Source: Actinomycetota bacterium (GTDB taxonomy: Bacteria; Actinomycetota; Actinomycetes; S36-B12; UBA10799). Taken from it: a DNA stretch of 11,870 nucleotides. The stretch is from NCBI GenBank assembly GCA_030837395.1, contig JAUPKO010000638.1, forward strand, positions 1 through 11,870, given 5' to 3'. The number at the start of each line of letters is the position of its first letter. The first letter of the stretch is position 1. The position numbers were made by a program, and so were the translations under genes. Below are positions 1 to 7,969 of this stretch, piece after piece. A model generated the notes under the pieces. The model searched no databases. It was given only the letters and a program-made list of their open reading frames with translations, and was not told the DNA's origin.

Positions 1-1361
1 ACACTGGTGCCGACCGACGTTGCCAGGAACCACAGCGCAAGCATTTGTCCGTTCGCTCCTTCGGGGGCCAGTTTCGAGGTTGCAGACAGGCCTGTGGGGG
101 ACAGGAACAATTCCGCCCAGGTCTGCAGCAGGTAGGTCATGAGCAACCAGTACAGGGCCGCCTTGGTGCCGTTGTCCTGGTAGGCGGACATCGGGATGAC
201 CAGGATGAGTACCGAGATCCCGACACCGACCAGGCCGATGGCGAACTTGATCGAGGTGCGGGGGGCGCGGTCGGCCAGTTTGGTCCAGATTGCGGCGAAG
301 ATCGGCGCGAAGATGATGATGAACAGCGGGTTCACCGACTGCAAGGACGCGGCCGGCATCTCCCACGAGCCGATGCTCAGGTCGGTGACGTTCTCGGCAA
401 AGAGGTTGAGCGTGGACCCTGACTGCTCGAACACCATCCAGAACGAGGCCGCTGCCAGAAAGACCCAGACGAAGGCGCGGACATGCCTGCGCTCAGTTTC
501 GGAGTAGTCCTTGCGCTTGAACAGCTGGTAGAAGTAGAAGAACGGAACTATGAGGATGAAAATCGTGATCGCGGTGGCGATGTGGTCGATGGTGTCGCCC
601 TTGGCGATGAGGCCGAGCAGGACGGCGATGACCGCGACGGCGAGCACCGACCCGCCGATCACCAGCAGGAAGTGATTGCGTTGCTGGGCACTTGCCGGGT
701 CCGGGGCCGTGGCACCCACGCCGTGGAAGTTCTTCCAGCCGATGACGTACTGGATCACGGCAATGGTCATGCCGAGGCCGGCGATGGCGAAGCCTGCGTG
801 GAAGCCGTATTTCACTTGTACGTTGGAGGTGACCAGCGGCGCGAGGAACGAGCCGATGTTGATGCCCATGTAGAACAGCGAGAAGCCGGCGTCGCGCCGC
901 GTGTCGGTCTCGTCATACAGGTCACCGACCATCGCCGAGATGTTGGGCTTCAGCGCGCCGGTGCCCAGCGCGATCAGCAGCAATCCGATCCAGAAGGTGA
1001 GCTCGTTGGGCACCGCCATCGAGTAGTGGCCCAGGGCGATCACGATGCCGCCGTAAAGCACCGTCTTGCGGGCACCGATGAGGCGGTCGGCGATCCAACC
1101 GCCGGCGATCGGCGTCAGGTAGACCAGGCCGGAGTACGCGCCGTAGATCGCGATCGCTGTGCCGTCGTCGATGCCCAGGCCCGAGTGCCCGCCCTCGTCG
1201 GCGACGAGCGGAGCCGTCAGATAGAGCACCAACAGCGCACGCATGCCGTAGTAGGAGAATCGCTCCCACATCTCCGTGAAGAACAGCGTCGACAGCGCCC
1301 TGGGTTGTCCGAGGAAGGCGCGGTCCTCGGAGGACGGGGTGTGGGCCGTGGTCGTGGACAT
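1..1361 (-). CDS. POT/PTR2-family proton-coupled di-/tripeptide transporter (partial, C-terminus beyond window)
   Basis: Inner-membrane major-facilitator symporter that imports di- and tripeptides with protons. The reading frame is open from an ATG at 1361 to the left edge, giving 453 residues; related transporters run to about 480-520, so only the last helices are missing. The family ExxERF motif is present as E30-M-W-E33-R34-F with YY at 37-38. The PTR2 signature region FYMGINIGS lies near residues 163-171, just after a GALKPNISAMVGDLYDE stretch (135-151). Hydrophobic helices recur through the rest. Upstream on the minus strand, AGGG (1369-1372) lies 7 nt before the ATG and can serve as ribosome binding site; the overlapping TAGGGT also fits an actinobacterial -10. 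It is 105 nt from the antiporter stop and may have its own promoter. Substrate specificity within the family cannot be read from sequence. Confidence 0.95.
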   Translation of the reverse strand, partial: MSTTTAHTPSSEDRAFLGQPRALSTLFFTEMWERFSYYGMRALLVLYLTAPLVADEGGHSGLGIDDGTAIAIYGAYSGLVYLTPIAGGWIADRLIGARKTVLYGGIVIALGHYSMAVPNELTFWIGLLLIALGTGALKPNISAMVGDLYDETDTRRDAGFSLFYMGINIGSFLAPLVTSNVQVKYGFHAGFAIAGLGMTIAVIQYVIGWKNFHGVGATAPDPASAQQRNHFLLVIGGSVLAVAVIAVLLGLIAKGDTIDHIATAITIFILIVPFFYFYQLFKRKDYSETERRHVRAFVWVFLAAASFWMVFEQSGSTLNLFAENVTDLSIGSWEMPAASLQSVNPLFIIIFAPIFAAIWTKLADRAPRTSIKFAIGLVGVGISVLILVIPMSAYQDNGTKAALYWLLMTYLLQTWAELFLSPTGLSATSKLAPEGANGQMLALWFLATSVGTS

Positions 1362-1441
1362 GTGGGAACCCTATTCCGTGAGCGGGTTCGATGCCGGAGG
1401 CTCCGCGCCATTACCCAATCGTGATCAACGTGGCAACGATC

Positions 1442-1457
1442 CGATCATGATCGATCA
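1442..1457. repeat. Overlapping perfect palindromes in the antiporter/peptide-transporter gap
   Basis: CGATCATGATCG (1442-1453) is a perfect 12-bp palindrome and overlaps a second perfect palindrome, TGATCGATCA (1448-1457). Five GATC tetramers fall between 1423 and 1456. A third, shorter palindrome, CGGAGGCTCCG, lies at 1395-1405. All sit in the 105-bp gap between the antiporter stop and the peptide-transporter start, so they could be operators for the transporter or a weak hairpin after the antiporter gene. There is no GC-rich stem with a T-run as in a classical intrinsic terminator. Confidence 0.4.
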
Positions 1458-1466
1458 GGTGGCCGC

Positions 1467-3041
1467 TCAGTGTGCTCCGCGGCCCGCGCGAATGGTCGCG
1501 ATACGGCGGTCGAGATCGACTAGCAGGGGTCGCACGATGGCATCCGGGATGCCCTCCTCGGTGCGCAGCCGCAACAGTTCCTGCTGTTCGGCCAGGGCCA
1601 TGGCCAGGCCCACGTCGGCAGCCTGCTGCAGCCGCTCCACCGCGGCCGTGTGGTCGGCGGCAGTCTCCAATCGGCGTTCCACCGAACTACGCAGTGCCCG
1701 CACAACGTCCGGTGACATCGGTTCGCCATCGCGGTCGGCATCGGTTTCAGCCGTCTCCAGGGCGGCCAGCGACGCCCGGGCCATGGCGGCCTGCACCCGC
1801 GTGCCAAGAGCCACAGCGTCACCTTCGCCGATCCTGAGTCGGCGGGCCACGTAGGCCAGGGTGGGCGACAGTGCCAACGTGACGGTGATGACACACAGCG
1901 AGATGGCGATGACGAGGTCCCGATAGGGCAATTCCTCACCACCGGCGGCGAGGAACGGTATCGAAAAGGCCGCCAACGCCGAGACCGGCCCACGCGCCCC
2001 GGCCCAGCCGACCAGGATCGTGCCGCGCCAGTCACCACGTGGGCCGACGTGCAGGCGCTGTGTCAGGCCGAAAGCGCCGAGCACGAAGAGCATCCGGGTG
2101 ATGATCAGGGCGGCCACGACTGCCGGGACTGCCATCAGCAGGGTGTGCCGCTCGGCATCGTCGAGGGCGCCGACCACCAGGGGCAGTTCGAGCCCGAGCA
2201 GGAGGAAGGCGATGGACGACAGGATGAAAGTGATCTGCCGCCATACTGCGGCCGTGTGCAGTCGGCCCCGGTAGGTGGGGTCCGAATGCGAGGCGTGCGA
2301 GGCCATGAGGGCCGCGATCACGATTGCCAGGATCGCCGAGCCCTCGAAGCGCTCGGTCACGATGTAGATCACGAACGGCGCCACCAGCAGAAGCCCGCCG
2401 AACCCGACAACGTCGCTGCTGTGCCGGATCACCAAGATCAGCGCCCAGCCGGCAAGTCCGCCGACAATGCCAGCGACGATCACCGATTGCAGCAGGATCA
2501 GGCCTGCCTCGGCCACGGTGACCGTGCCCGCGACGGCCGCCACCGTGGCCACCCGCAGCGCGGTCAGGCCCGTACCGTCATTGACCAGGCTCTCACCCTC
2601 GAGGATCGCCACCAGACGGGGCGGCAGGTTGGCGCGCCGGGCCGCCGTCGCCACGGCCACGGCGTCGGTCGGCGCCAGCACTGCCCCGAGCGCGATCGCC
2701 ATGGCCACGGGCATTGCGGGCACCACCGACGACGTCACGGCACCGACGATCAGGGTGGACGCGGCCACCAGACCGACCGCCAGTGCGAGCACTGGGCGCT
2801 GGACCCGCTTGAGGTCGATGTAGGACGACGACAGCGCCTCGCCGAACACGAGCGGTGCCAGCACGAGCGACTGGATCAATTCCGGTGCTGCCGGGGCTTG
2901 CGGCCCGACGGGCAGCAACCCGATCACGACGCCTACCGCGAGCAGGGGCAGGGCGGTGCCCACACCCCGGCTGCGCAGGATCATGCTCAGACCCACCGCC
3001 ACCACGGCCACCCACACGAGGTTGTCGAACGAGTGGGTCAT
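1467..3041 (-). CDS. CPA1-family Na+/H+ (monovalent cation/proton) antiporter
   Basis: Membrane exchanger of protons against Na+ or K+, used in pH and salt homeostasis. The protein has 524 residues with about 12 hydrophobic segments up to roughly residue 400. Family hallmarks are clear: LAPTDAV with T125-D126, EGESLVNDGTGL with N154-D155 (the ND pair of the ion-binding site), and a conserved arginine at R350 in WAGARGPVS. Residues 405-524 form a soluble, helical, charged tail rich in Ala, Glu and Arg, probably cytoplasmic and regulatory. The ATG at 3041 has no purine-rich ribosome binding site and no other in-frame start lies upstream. The first upstream in-frame stop is the TGA of the preceding PEBP gene, 27 nt away, so translation may depend on coupling to that gene. 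The transported cation cannot be told from sequence. Confidence 0.93.
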   Translation of the reverse strand: MTHSFDNLVWVAVVAVGLSMILRSRGVGTALPLLAVGVVIGLLPVGPQAPAAPELIQSLVLAPLVFGEALSSSYIDLKRVQRPVLALAVGLVAASTLIVGAVTSSVVPAMPVAMAIALGAVLAPTDAVAVATAARRANLPPRLVAILEGESLVNDGTGLTALRVATVAAVAGTVTVAEAGLILLQSVIVAGIVGGLAGWALILVIRHSSDVVGFGGLLLVAPFVIYIVTERFEGSAILAIVIAALMASHASHSDPTYRGRLHTAAVWRQITFILSSIAFLLLGLELPLVVGALDDAERHTLLMAVPAVVAALIITRMLFVLGAFGLTQRLHVGPRGDWRGTILVGWAGARGPVSALAAFSIPFLAAGGEELPYRDLVIAISLCVITVTLALSPTLAYVARRLRIGEGDAVALGTRVQAAMARASLAALETAETDADRDGEPMSPDVVRALRSSVERRLETAADHTAAVERLQQAADVGLAMALAEQQELLRLRTEEGIPDAIVRPLLVDLDRRIATIRAGRGAH

Positions 3042-3068
3042 GATGAGGTGCCGGCGATGGGGCCGGGG

Positions 3069-3608
3069 TCAGTGCTCGAAGGTTGCGTGCAGGTGGCCCC
3101 GAGCCAGGCAATGCGCGTTGATCGTGAACGACGCCACCGCCGCGCTGGTGTCCGGAGAGAGTCCGAGGTCAAGCGTGTCCAGCGCATAGACGGAAAAGAA
3201 GTAGCGGTGGAAGTGATCGCCGGGCGGAGGGGCGGCGCCGCCGTAGTCACGGGTGCCGTAGTCGTTACGAAGCTGCATGACGGTGGCCGGCAGCAGCGCA
3301 CCGTCGGCCGTGCCTGCACCGGCCGGCAAGGAGGTCACCGACGCCGGTAGGCCGACAAGAATCCAGTGCCACCAGCCACACCCGGTGGGAGCGTCGGGGT
3401 CGAAGCACGTGACAGCGAACCCCATGGTGTCGGCTGGGTAGCCCGACCAGGACAGTTGCGGGGAGATGTTGCCTCCGCCGGCCCCGTGGTAGACGTGCGC
3501 CATCGGCAGAGTGTCCAGATCAGCGAAGTCCGTGCTGGTCACCGTGAGATCGGGCAGTTGTGGGAGGTGATCGAAGGGGTCCGGCGGGCGGGTGCGGTCA
3601 AGTCTCAT
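3069..3608 (-). CDS. YbhB/YbcL-family PEBP (Raf kinase inhibitor-like) protein
   Basis: Small soluble protein of the phosphatidylethanolamine-binding family; bacterial members have no firmly assigned role. The 179 residues carry the family ligand-pocket motifs in order: an N-terminal SPQLSW segment (49-54), FDPDAPTGCGWWHW (69-82) and DYGGAAPPPGDHFHRYFF (121-138), followed by the common ending around INAHCLARGHLHATFEH. No signal peptide is visible, so it is probably cytoplasmic. The ATG at 3608 has only a weak ribosome binding site. The gene precedes the antiporter by 27 nt in the same direction and the two are probably co-transcribed. Its 5' end faces the divergent membrane-protein gene across about 185 bp. 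Confidence 0.93.
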   Translation of the reverse strand: MRLDRTRPPDPFDHLPQLPDLTVTSTDFADLDTLPMAHVYHGAGGGNISPQLSWSGYPADTMGFAVTCFDPDAPTGCGWWHWILVGLPASVTSLPAGAGTADGALLPATVMQLRNDYGTRDYGGAAPPPGDHFHRYFFSVYALDTLDLGLSPDTSAAVASFTINAHCLARGHLHATFEH

Positions 3609-3782
3609 GGAGCAACTGTGCCACGTCCACGGTCGAATCGTCGCCCGCTGTCACGGTGTGTGGCGAGCTCGCTGATAGGCCCAAATAGCGGTGGCGGTCG
3701 CCGGTGCGCACGAGCGCGGTGTGTAGCGTAACCGGCGGTTGGTAGTCAGGAGTCGGGCGAAGTGTGCCGCGCCACGCAGGCT

Positions 3783-3788
3783 GGGAGG
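3783..3788 (+). promoter_or_regulatory. Ribosome binding site that fixes the start of the next gene
   Basis: GGGAGG lies 5 nt before a GTG at 3794. This supports GTG 3794 over the in-frame ATG at 3764, which would place ten polar residues in front of the first membrane helix. In the divergent gap just upstream, TAGCGT (3724-3729) fits the actinobacterial TANNNT -10 pattern and is followed directly by the palindrome AACCGGCGGTT (3730-3740), but no convincing -35 is seen. Confidence 0.65.
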
Positions 3789-3793
3789 CTGAG

Positions 3794-4441
3794 GTGAAAA
3801 GGTTCCTGCTCGCCATGGTGGGTGCAGTGCTTCTGCTCGTGAGCCTGCTGGGAGCTGCCGGGGTGGGTTGGGTGCTGTCGGTGTTCGGCACGGACGGTCG
3901 CTACGAGGTGCCGGTGGCGAATGTCGACGTGACCGGGGCCGCGTTGTACGTCAACCTGTTCAACGTGAACCGCGAGGCGAGCATCCCCGACGGCTTGCTC
4001 GACACCTACGTGGAGGCCCGCAGTGAGCAGGGCAGGTCGCTGTTCATCGGTGTGGGAGAACAGCAGACAGTGCAGGACTTCCTGCTCGGCGTGCCCTATG
4101 AGGCCGCCTCTGAACTCGCCGGAGGGCAGTTCGTCACCCGCCCGGTGCCCGGCCTCAAGGTGCCGGCGCCCGATCCGACCGCCGCGGACATCTGGTCGAT
4201 CCAGGCGGTCGGGACGGCTCCGAGGTTGCTCTGGACGGACGAGGCCGGAGCGGGGGTGTTCGTGCTGATGAACGCCGACGGGAGCCCGGGGGTTGCCGCC
4301 GAGCTGACCGCCTCGCTGGAGAACCCGCGGCTGATACCGGCCACCTTGACCATTGCCGGGTTGTCATTGATCCTGGCGATCCTAGGGGTGATCCTGCTGG
4401 CTAAGGCGAGCCGGAAGGACGCGGCGGCAACGCACCGATAG
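3794..4441 (+). CDS. Two-pass membrane protein with an extracytoplasmic domain, function unknown
   Basis: I cannot assign a function. With the GTG start the protein has 215 residues: a basic N-terminus (MKR), a hydrophobic helix at about 4-30, a soluble domain at about 31-178, a second helix at about 180-203 (IPATLTIAGLSLILAILGVILL) and a short basic tail (KASRKDAAATHR). The middle should face outside. It contains SLFIGVGEQQTVQDFLLGV (82-100), DIWSIQAVG (132-140) and VFVLMNADGSPGV (155-167). This succession (FIGxG, then a short aromatic strand, then MNADGSxGV, then a last helix) resembles a group of actinobacterial membrane proteins of unknown role that I recall without a family name. It stops 1 nt before the phosphatidyltransferase gene and probably opens the envelope operon. 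The N-terminal helix could instead be an uncleaved signal anchor. Confidence 0.85.
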   Translation: MKRFLLAMVGAVLLLVSLLGAAGVGWVLSVFGTDGRYEVPVANVDVTGAALYVNLFNVNREASIPDGLLDTYVEARSEQGRSLFIGVGEQQTVQDFLLGVPYEAASELAGGQFVTRPVPGLKVPAPDPTAADIWSIQAVGTAPRLLWTDEAGAGVFVLMNADGSPGVAAELTASLENPRLIPATLTIAGLSLILAILGVILLAKASRKDAAATHR

Positions 4442-4442
4442 C

Positions 4443-5048
4443 GTGAGGCCCATGGAGGTTCAGCAGACGGCGGTCACCAGTGATCGGGTGTTCACCGTCC
4501 CGAACATCCTGAGCATGGCCAGGTTGCTGGGCGTGCCCCTGTTCCTTTGGCTGATCCTGGTGCCGCAGGCCGACGGCTGGGCGATCATCCTGCTCGTCGT
4601 CTCCGGCTTCACCGACTACCTCGACGGCTATCTGGCCCGCCGGTGGAACCAGATCACCCGACTAGGGCAGTTGCTCGACCCCGTGGCGGACCGGCTCTAC
4701 ATCCTGGCCACGCTGATCGGCCTGCTGATTCGGGGCATCATCCCCTGGTGGCTGGTGGCGCTGCTGTTGGCGCGGGACATCCTCATGGTGGTGGTGCTGG
4801 CGCTGCTCAAGCGGGTGGGGGTGACCGGCCTGCCGGTGCACTTCATCGGCAAGGCGGCGACCTTCAACCTGCTCTACGCCTTCCCGCTGTTGCTGCTGGG
4901 GGACGGCAGCAGCGTGTTCGCCGACATCTGCCGGGTGTTCGGGTGGGCTTTCGCGATCTGGGGAACCGCGCTTTACTGGTGGGCGGCGGTGCTCTACATC
5001 GAACAGGCCCGCCGCATCCTGGCGGTGACGAGAGGGCGCACGCCATGA
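4443..5048 (+). CDS. CDP-alcohol phosphatidyltransferase, probable eukaryotic-type cardiolipin synthase (PgsA2-like)
   Basis: Integral membrane enzyme that transfers a phosphatidyl group from CDP-diacylglycerol to an alcohol acceptor. The complete family signature D(x)2DG(x)2AR(x)8G(x)3D(x)3D is present as D58, D61-G62, A65-R66, G75, D79 and D83, so catalysis is expected. The 201 residues form about six hydrophobic helices, usual for the family. Actinobacterial homologues in this position (Rv1822/pgsA2, Streptomyces SCO1389) include a eukaryotic-type cardiolipin synthase that uses phosphatidylglycerol; phosphatidylglycerophosphate synthase is the main alternative. GTG 4443 begins 1 nt after the previous stop. 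An ATG at 4452, with GAGG 3 nt before it, is an equally possible start nine bases downstream. Its stop overlaps the next gene by 4 nt (ATGA). Confidence 0.9.
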   Translation: MRPMEVQQTAVTSDRVFTVPNILSMARLLGVPLFLWLILVPQADGWAIILLVVSGFTDYLDGYLARRWNQITRLGQLLDPVADRLYILATLIGLLIRGIIPWWLVALLLARDILMVVVLALLKRVGVTGLPVHFIGKAATFNLLYAFPLLLLGDGSSVFADICRVFGWAFAIWGTALYWWAAVLYIEQARRILAVTRGRTP

Positions 5049-7579
5049 AGGCAGTGGTGATGGCTGGCGGATCCGGCACCCGATTGAGGCCCCTGACGTC
5101 CTCCTCGCCCAAACCGTTGCTGCCAGTGGTCGGACGGCCGTTGCTCGAGCACCTGCTGCTGTTGCTGCGCAAGCACGGTGTCTCGGAGGCCGTCGTCACG
5201 GTGCACTACCTGGCGCAGATGGTCCGCACCTACTTCGGTGATGGCGCCGACAGTGGCGTTCGTCTGAGTTATGCCACCGAAACCCGGCCCATGGGTACCG
5301 CCGGAAGCGTCAAACTGGCCGAGAGTCGGCTGCGCGACGAGCCGTTCCTGGTGATCTCCGGCGACGGCCTGACCGATATCGATCTGACGGCGCTGATGGC
5401 TGCCCACCGCGATCGTGGAGCGTTGGTGACGGTGTGCTTGGCCCGCCGGGAGAACCCGTTGGAGATGGGCATCGTCGTCACCGATGAGGATGGCCGGATC
5501 AACCGCTTCCTGGAGAAGCCCGAGTGGTCGCAGGTGTTCACCGACACCGTCAACACCGGCATCTACGTCATCGAGCCGGAGGTCCTCGCCGAGATTCCGG
5601 TCGGCACCCCGGTCGACTGGGCCCGTGAGGTCTTCCCGAGCCTGCTGGCCCGCGGCGCGCCGGTGTATGGCCACGTCGGCGAGGGCTACTGGGCCGATGT
5701 CGGCACCCTGGATGCCTATCGTGCGGTGCAGGTCGACGCGCTCGAAGGAAAAGTCCGGGTCGAGATTCCCGGTCACGAAGTGGCCCCCTCAGTGTGGTTC
5801 GGTACCGGGGTGGAGGTCAGTCCGGACGCCACGCTCACCGGACCTTTGGTGCTCGGCGATCACGTCCGGGTCGGCGCCGAGGCGCGTATTGAGCCCTACA
5901 CCGTGATCGGTCGGCACGCCATCATCGGTCCGCAGGCCACGGTGGAGCGCTCGGTGCTGATGGACAACGTCTACCTGGGCACAGGCGCGCAGGCGTCGGG
6001 TTGTGTGATCGGACGAGGCTCCGACGTGCTCGAGCGGGCGCGAGTCGAGGAAGGCTCCAGTGTCGGGGACGGATGCCGGCTCGAACCGGAGGTGGCGATC
6101 ACCGCGGGCGCCGACGTCTACCCCAACAAGACGATCGCCGCAGGTGAGGTGGTCACCGAGAGTGTGGTGTGGGAGTCACGCTCGCCGCAGCAGATGTTCT
6201 CTGGTGAGCGGTTCGCCGGGGTTGTCAACATCGACGTCACGCCGGAGGTTGCGGCGCGGGTGGCGGGGGCGTTCGCGACGATCCTGCCCAAGGGCGGCCG
6301 GGTGACCGTGGCACGGGACCACTCGGTGCCGGCGCACGCTGTGTCGCTCGTGCTCATCGGAGCTCTGGCATCGGCGGGGTTGCAGGTGAAGGTGCTGGGC
6401 ATCTGCCCGGTGCCGGTGGCGCGCAGCCTCGTGCGGCGGACCACTGACGGTGGCATCGTGGTGCGCACGTCGCATGGGCGCCCGGAGAGTCTGCGGTTGA
6501 TGTTCCTGGACGGCAACGGCGTCGACATCGATCAGCGCGCCCGGCAGGACCTCGAACGAATTGTCAACCGGCACGACATAATGCGCACTGCCCCCGGTGA
6601 AGTCGGCAGCATCGCCGCTGCGATGGGCCCCGTTGAGGACTACGTGGCTTCGGTCGTGGCCGCCACCGACATGGCTGGTGTGGCCGAGGCGGATCTGCGC
6701 ATCGTGGTCGATACCGCCGGTGGTCCGGCCTCTATGATCCTCCCGCAGCTGATGTCGGCCGCGCGAGTCGACGTGCTGACGGTCAACTCCCGACTCACAC
6801 CTGATCACCCCACAGAGACGGCCGCCGAACGGGTCGAGGCCTTGCGTCGGTTGGGACTGCTGGTGGCCTCGTCCAGGGCGGCACTGGGAGTCAGGATCAG
6901 CCCCAGCGGCGAGCGACTGTCGATCGTGGATGAGACGGGCCGGGTGCTCAGCGATGACCGGGCCATGCTGGTGGTGCTGGACTTGTTGGCGGCCGAGCGT
7001 CGCAACGGCGCGGTCGCCCTACCGGTCACCACCACCCGGGTGGCCGAGCGGGTCGCGGCTTATCACGGGATGTACATCATCTGGACGCCCACCGGACCAC
7101 AGGCGCTGGCGGCGGCGAGCACTGGTGAGGGATTGGCCCTCGCGGCGGACGCCGACGGCGGCTTCGTGATTCCGGCGGTCGGGCGGGCTCCGGATGGGAT
7201 GGCGGCCCTGGTGGCTCTGCTGGGATTGGTGGCGCGGACCAAGTTGACGCTGCGGGCCATCGACACCCGTATTCCCTCGACCACTCTGCTGCGCGAGCTG
7301 GTGCCGACCCCGTGGGCCCGCAAGGCCGCGGTGATGCGGGCCGTGCGCGAGGCCGCCGGTGATGCACCGATCGATGAGACCGAGGGTGTGCGGATCGTGA
7401 TGTCCGACGGAGCATGGGTGCTGATCTCGCCCGATCCAAGCGAAGCCGCCGTGCGGCTGTGGGTGGAGTCGGACAGCCAGTTGCGAGCGCGCGGACTGAT
7501 GTCGACGTGGCGCCAGATCGTGGTGGCGGCGCAGCGAGATGTAGATGAAGCCGACAGCGACGCTAAGGTGATCCCATGA
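5045..7579 (+). CDS. Sugar-1-phosphate nucleotidyltransferase (mannose-1-phosphate guanylyltransferase type) fused to a degenerate phosphohexomutase
   Basis: An 844-residue three-part protein. Residues 1-235 are a nucleotidyltransferase: the nucleotide-binding loop GGSGTRLRP (8-16), K23 in SPKPLLPV, the metal aspartate D107 in SGDGLTD, FLEKP (155-159) and the second metal aspartate D218 in YWADVGT. Residues 250-375 are hexapeptide repeats of a left-handed beta-helix. Residues 385-835 follow the phosphoglucomutase/phosphomannomutase fold. The mutase half looks inactive: serine S476 is kept in RTSHGRP where TASHNP is usual, the metal loop DGDADR is replaced by SPSGER (619-624), and the sugar motif GGExSGH is replaced by a stretch ending DADGGFV (702-708). 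The likely reaction is GTP plus mannose-1-phosphate to GDP-mannose, but glucose-1-phosphate with another nucleotide is not excluded. ATG 5045 has GAGAGGG upstream. A longer open frame exists to 4547 but overlaps the previous gene. Confidence 0.9.
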   Translation: MKAVVMAGGSGTRLRPLTSSSPKPLLPVVGRPLLEHLLLLLRKHGVSEAVVTVHYLAQMVRTYFGDGADSGVRLSYATETRPMGTAGSVKLAESRLRDEPFLVISGDGLTDIDLTALMAAHRDRGALVTVCLARRENPLEMGIVVTDEDGRINRFLEKPEWSQVFTDTVNTGIYVIEPEVLAEIPVGTPVDWAREVFPSLLARGAPVYGHVGEGYWADVGTLDAYRAVQVDALEGKVRVEIPGHEVAPSVWFGTGVEVSPDATLTGPLVLGDHVRVGAEARIEPYTVIGRHAIIGPQATVERSVLMDNVYLGTGAQASGCVIGRGSDVLERARVEEGSSVGDGCRLEPEVAITAGADVYPNKTIAAGEVVTESVVWESRSPQQMFSGERFAGVVNIDVTPEVAARVAGAFATILPKGGRVTVARDHSVPAHAVSLVLIGALASAGLQVKVLGICPVPVARSLVRRTTDGGIVVRTSHGRPESLRLMFLDGNGVDIDQRARQDLERIVNRHDIMRTAPGEVGSIAAAMGPVEDYVASVVAATDMAGVAEADLRIVVDTAGGPASMILPQLMSAARVDVLTVNSRLTPDHPTETAAERVEALRRLGLLVASSRAALGVRISPSGERLSIVDETGRVLSDDRAMLVVLDLLAAERRNGAVALPVTTTRVAERVAAYHGMYIIWTPTGPQALAAASTGEGLALAADADGGFVIPAVGRAPDGMAALVALLGLVARTKLTLRAIDTRIPSTTLLRELVPTPWARKAAVMRAVREAAGDAPIDETEGVRIVMSDGAWVLISPDPSEAAVRLWVESDSQLRARGLMSTWRQIVVAAQRDVDEADSDAKVIP

Positions 7580-7956
7580 TTCCTGCAGACCTCCTTTACA
7601 CCCCGCAACACGAGTGGCTACTGGTGCATCCGGATGGCAACGTCCGGGTGGGCATCACCGATTACGCCCAGGATGCCCTCGGCGACATCGTCTTCGTGGC
7701 CCTGCCCACTACCGGCGACGAACTTGCCGGCGAACAAGCCATGGGGGAGGTTGAGTCCACCAAGAGCGTGAGCGAGGTGTACGCGCCCATCCCCGGGCGC
7801 GTCGTGCGACGCAACGACGCCGTCGAGACTGCCCCGGAGACGATCAACGACGACCCCTATGGCGAGGGTTGGCTGGTCGAGATCGAGCCAGAGGTGCCGG
7901 TGGACGCGGCTGAGTTCCTCGATGCGGCCGGCTATCAGGACCTGATCAAGGGCTGA
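7576..7956 (+). CDS. gcvH: Glycine cleavage system H protein
   Basis: Lipoyl carrier protein of the glycine cleavage complex. It shuttles the aminomethyl group between P protein (GcvP), T protein and lipoamide dehydrogenase. It has 126 residues, the usual size, with the N-terminal HEWL (12-15), VGITDYAQDALGDIVFVALP (25-44) and the lipoyl-attachment segment GEVESTKSVSEVYAPI (57-72), where K63 is the modified lysine. The C-terminal GEGWLVEIEP is also typical. The ATG at 7576 has AAGGTG 5 nt upstream and overlaps the previous gene by 4 nt (ATGA). gcvP lies four genes downstream; gcvT is not in the window. Confidence 0.97.
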   Translation: MIPADLLYTPQHEWLLVHPDGNVRVGITDYAQDALGDIVFVALPTTGDELAGEQAMGEVESTKSVSEVYAPIPGRVVRRNDAVETAPETINDDPYGEGWLVEIEPEVPVDAAEFLDAAGYQDLIKG

Positions 7957-7969
7957 TGGAGGACTACCG

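Noticed and set aside
483..1424. A 313-residue open frame on the plus strand
   Set aside because: It is antisense to the peptide-transporter gene, with low-complexity Arg/Asp/Glu/His composition typical of the reverse frame of a high-GC gene; the minus-strand frame has clear POT motifs.
2049..3350. A 433-residue open frame on the plus strand
   Set aside because: It is antisense to both the antiporter and the PEBP gene, is rich in His/Arg/Gln/Asp and shows no domain; the two minus-strand genes have unmistakable motifs.
3764..3793. ATG 3764 as start of the two-pass membrane protein
   Set aside because: GTG 3794 has GGGAGG at 5-nt spacing and gives a normal basic N-terminus directly before the membrane helix; ATG 3764 has no ribosome binding site.
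4547..5044. N-terminal extension of the nucleotidyltransferase to a 1010-residue protein
   Set aside because: It overlaps the phosphatidyltransferase gene in another frame, is Pro/Arg/Gly-rich, and the family starts with MKAVVMAGGSGTRLRP at 5045, which has a ribosome binding site and an ATGA overlap.
4994..5776. A 260-residue minus-strand open frame
   Set aside because: It is antisense to the conserved nucleotidyltransferase domain and has shadow-frame composition.
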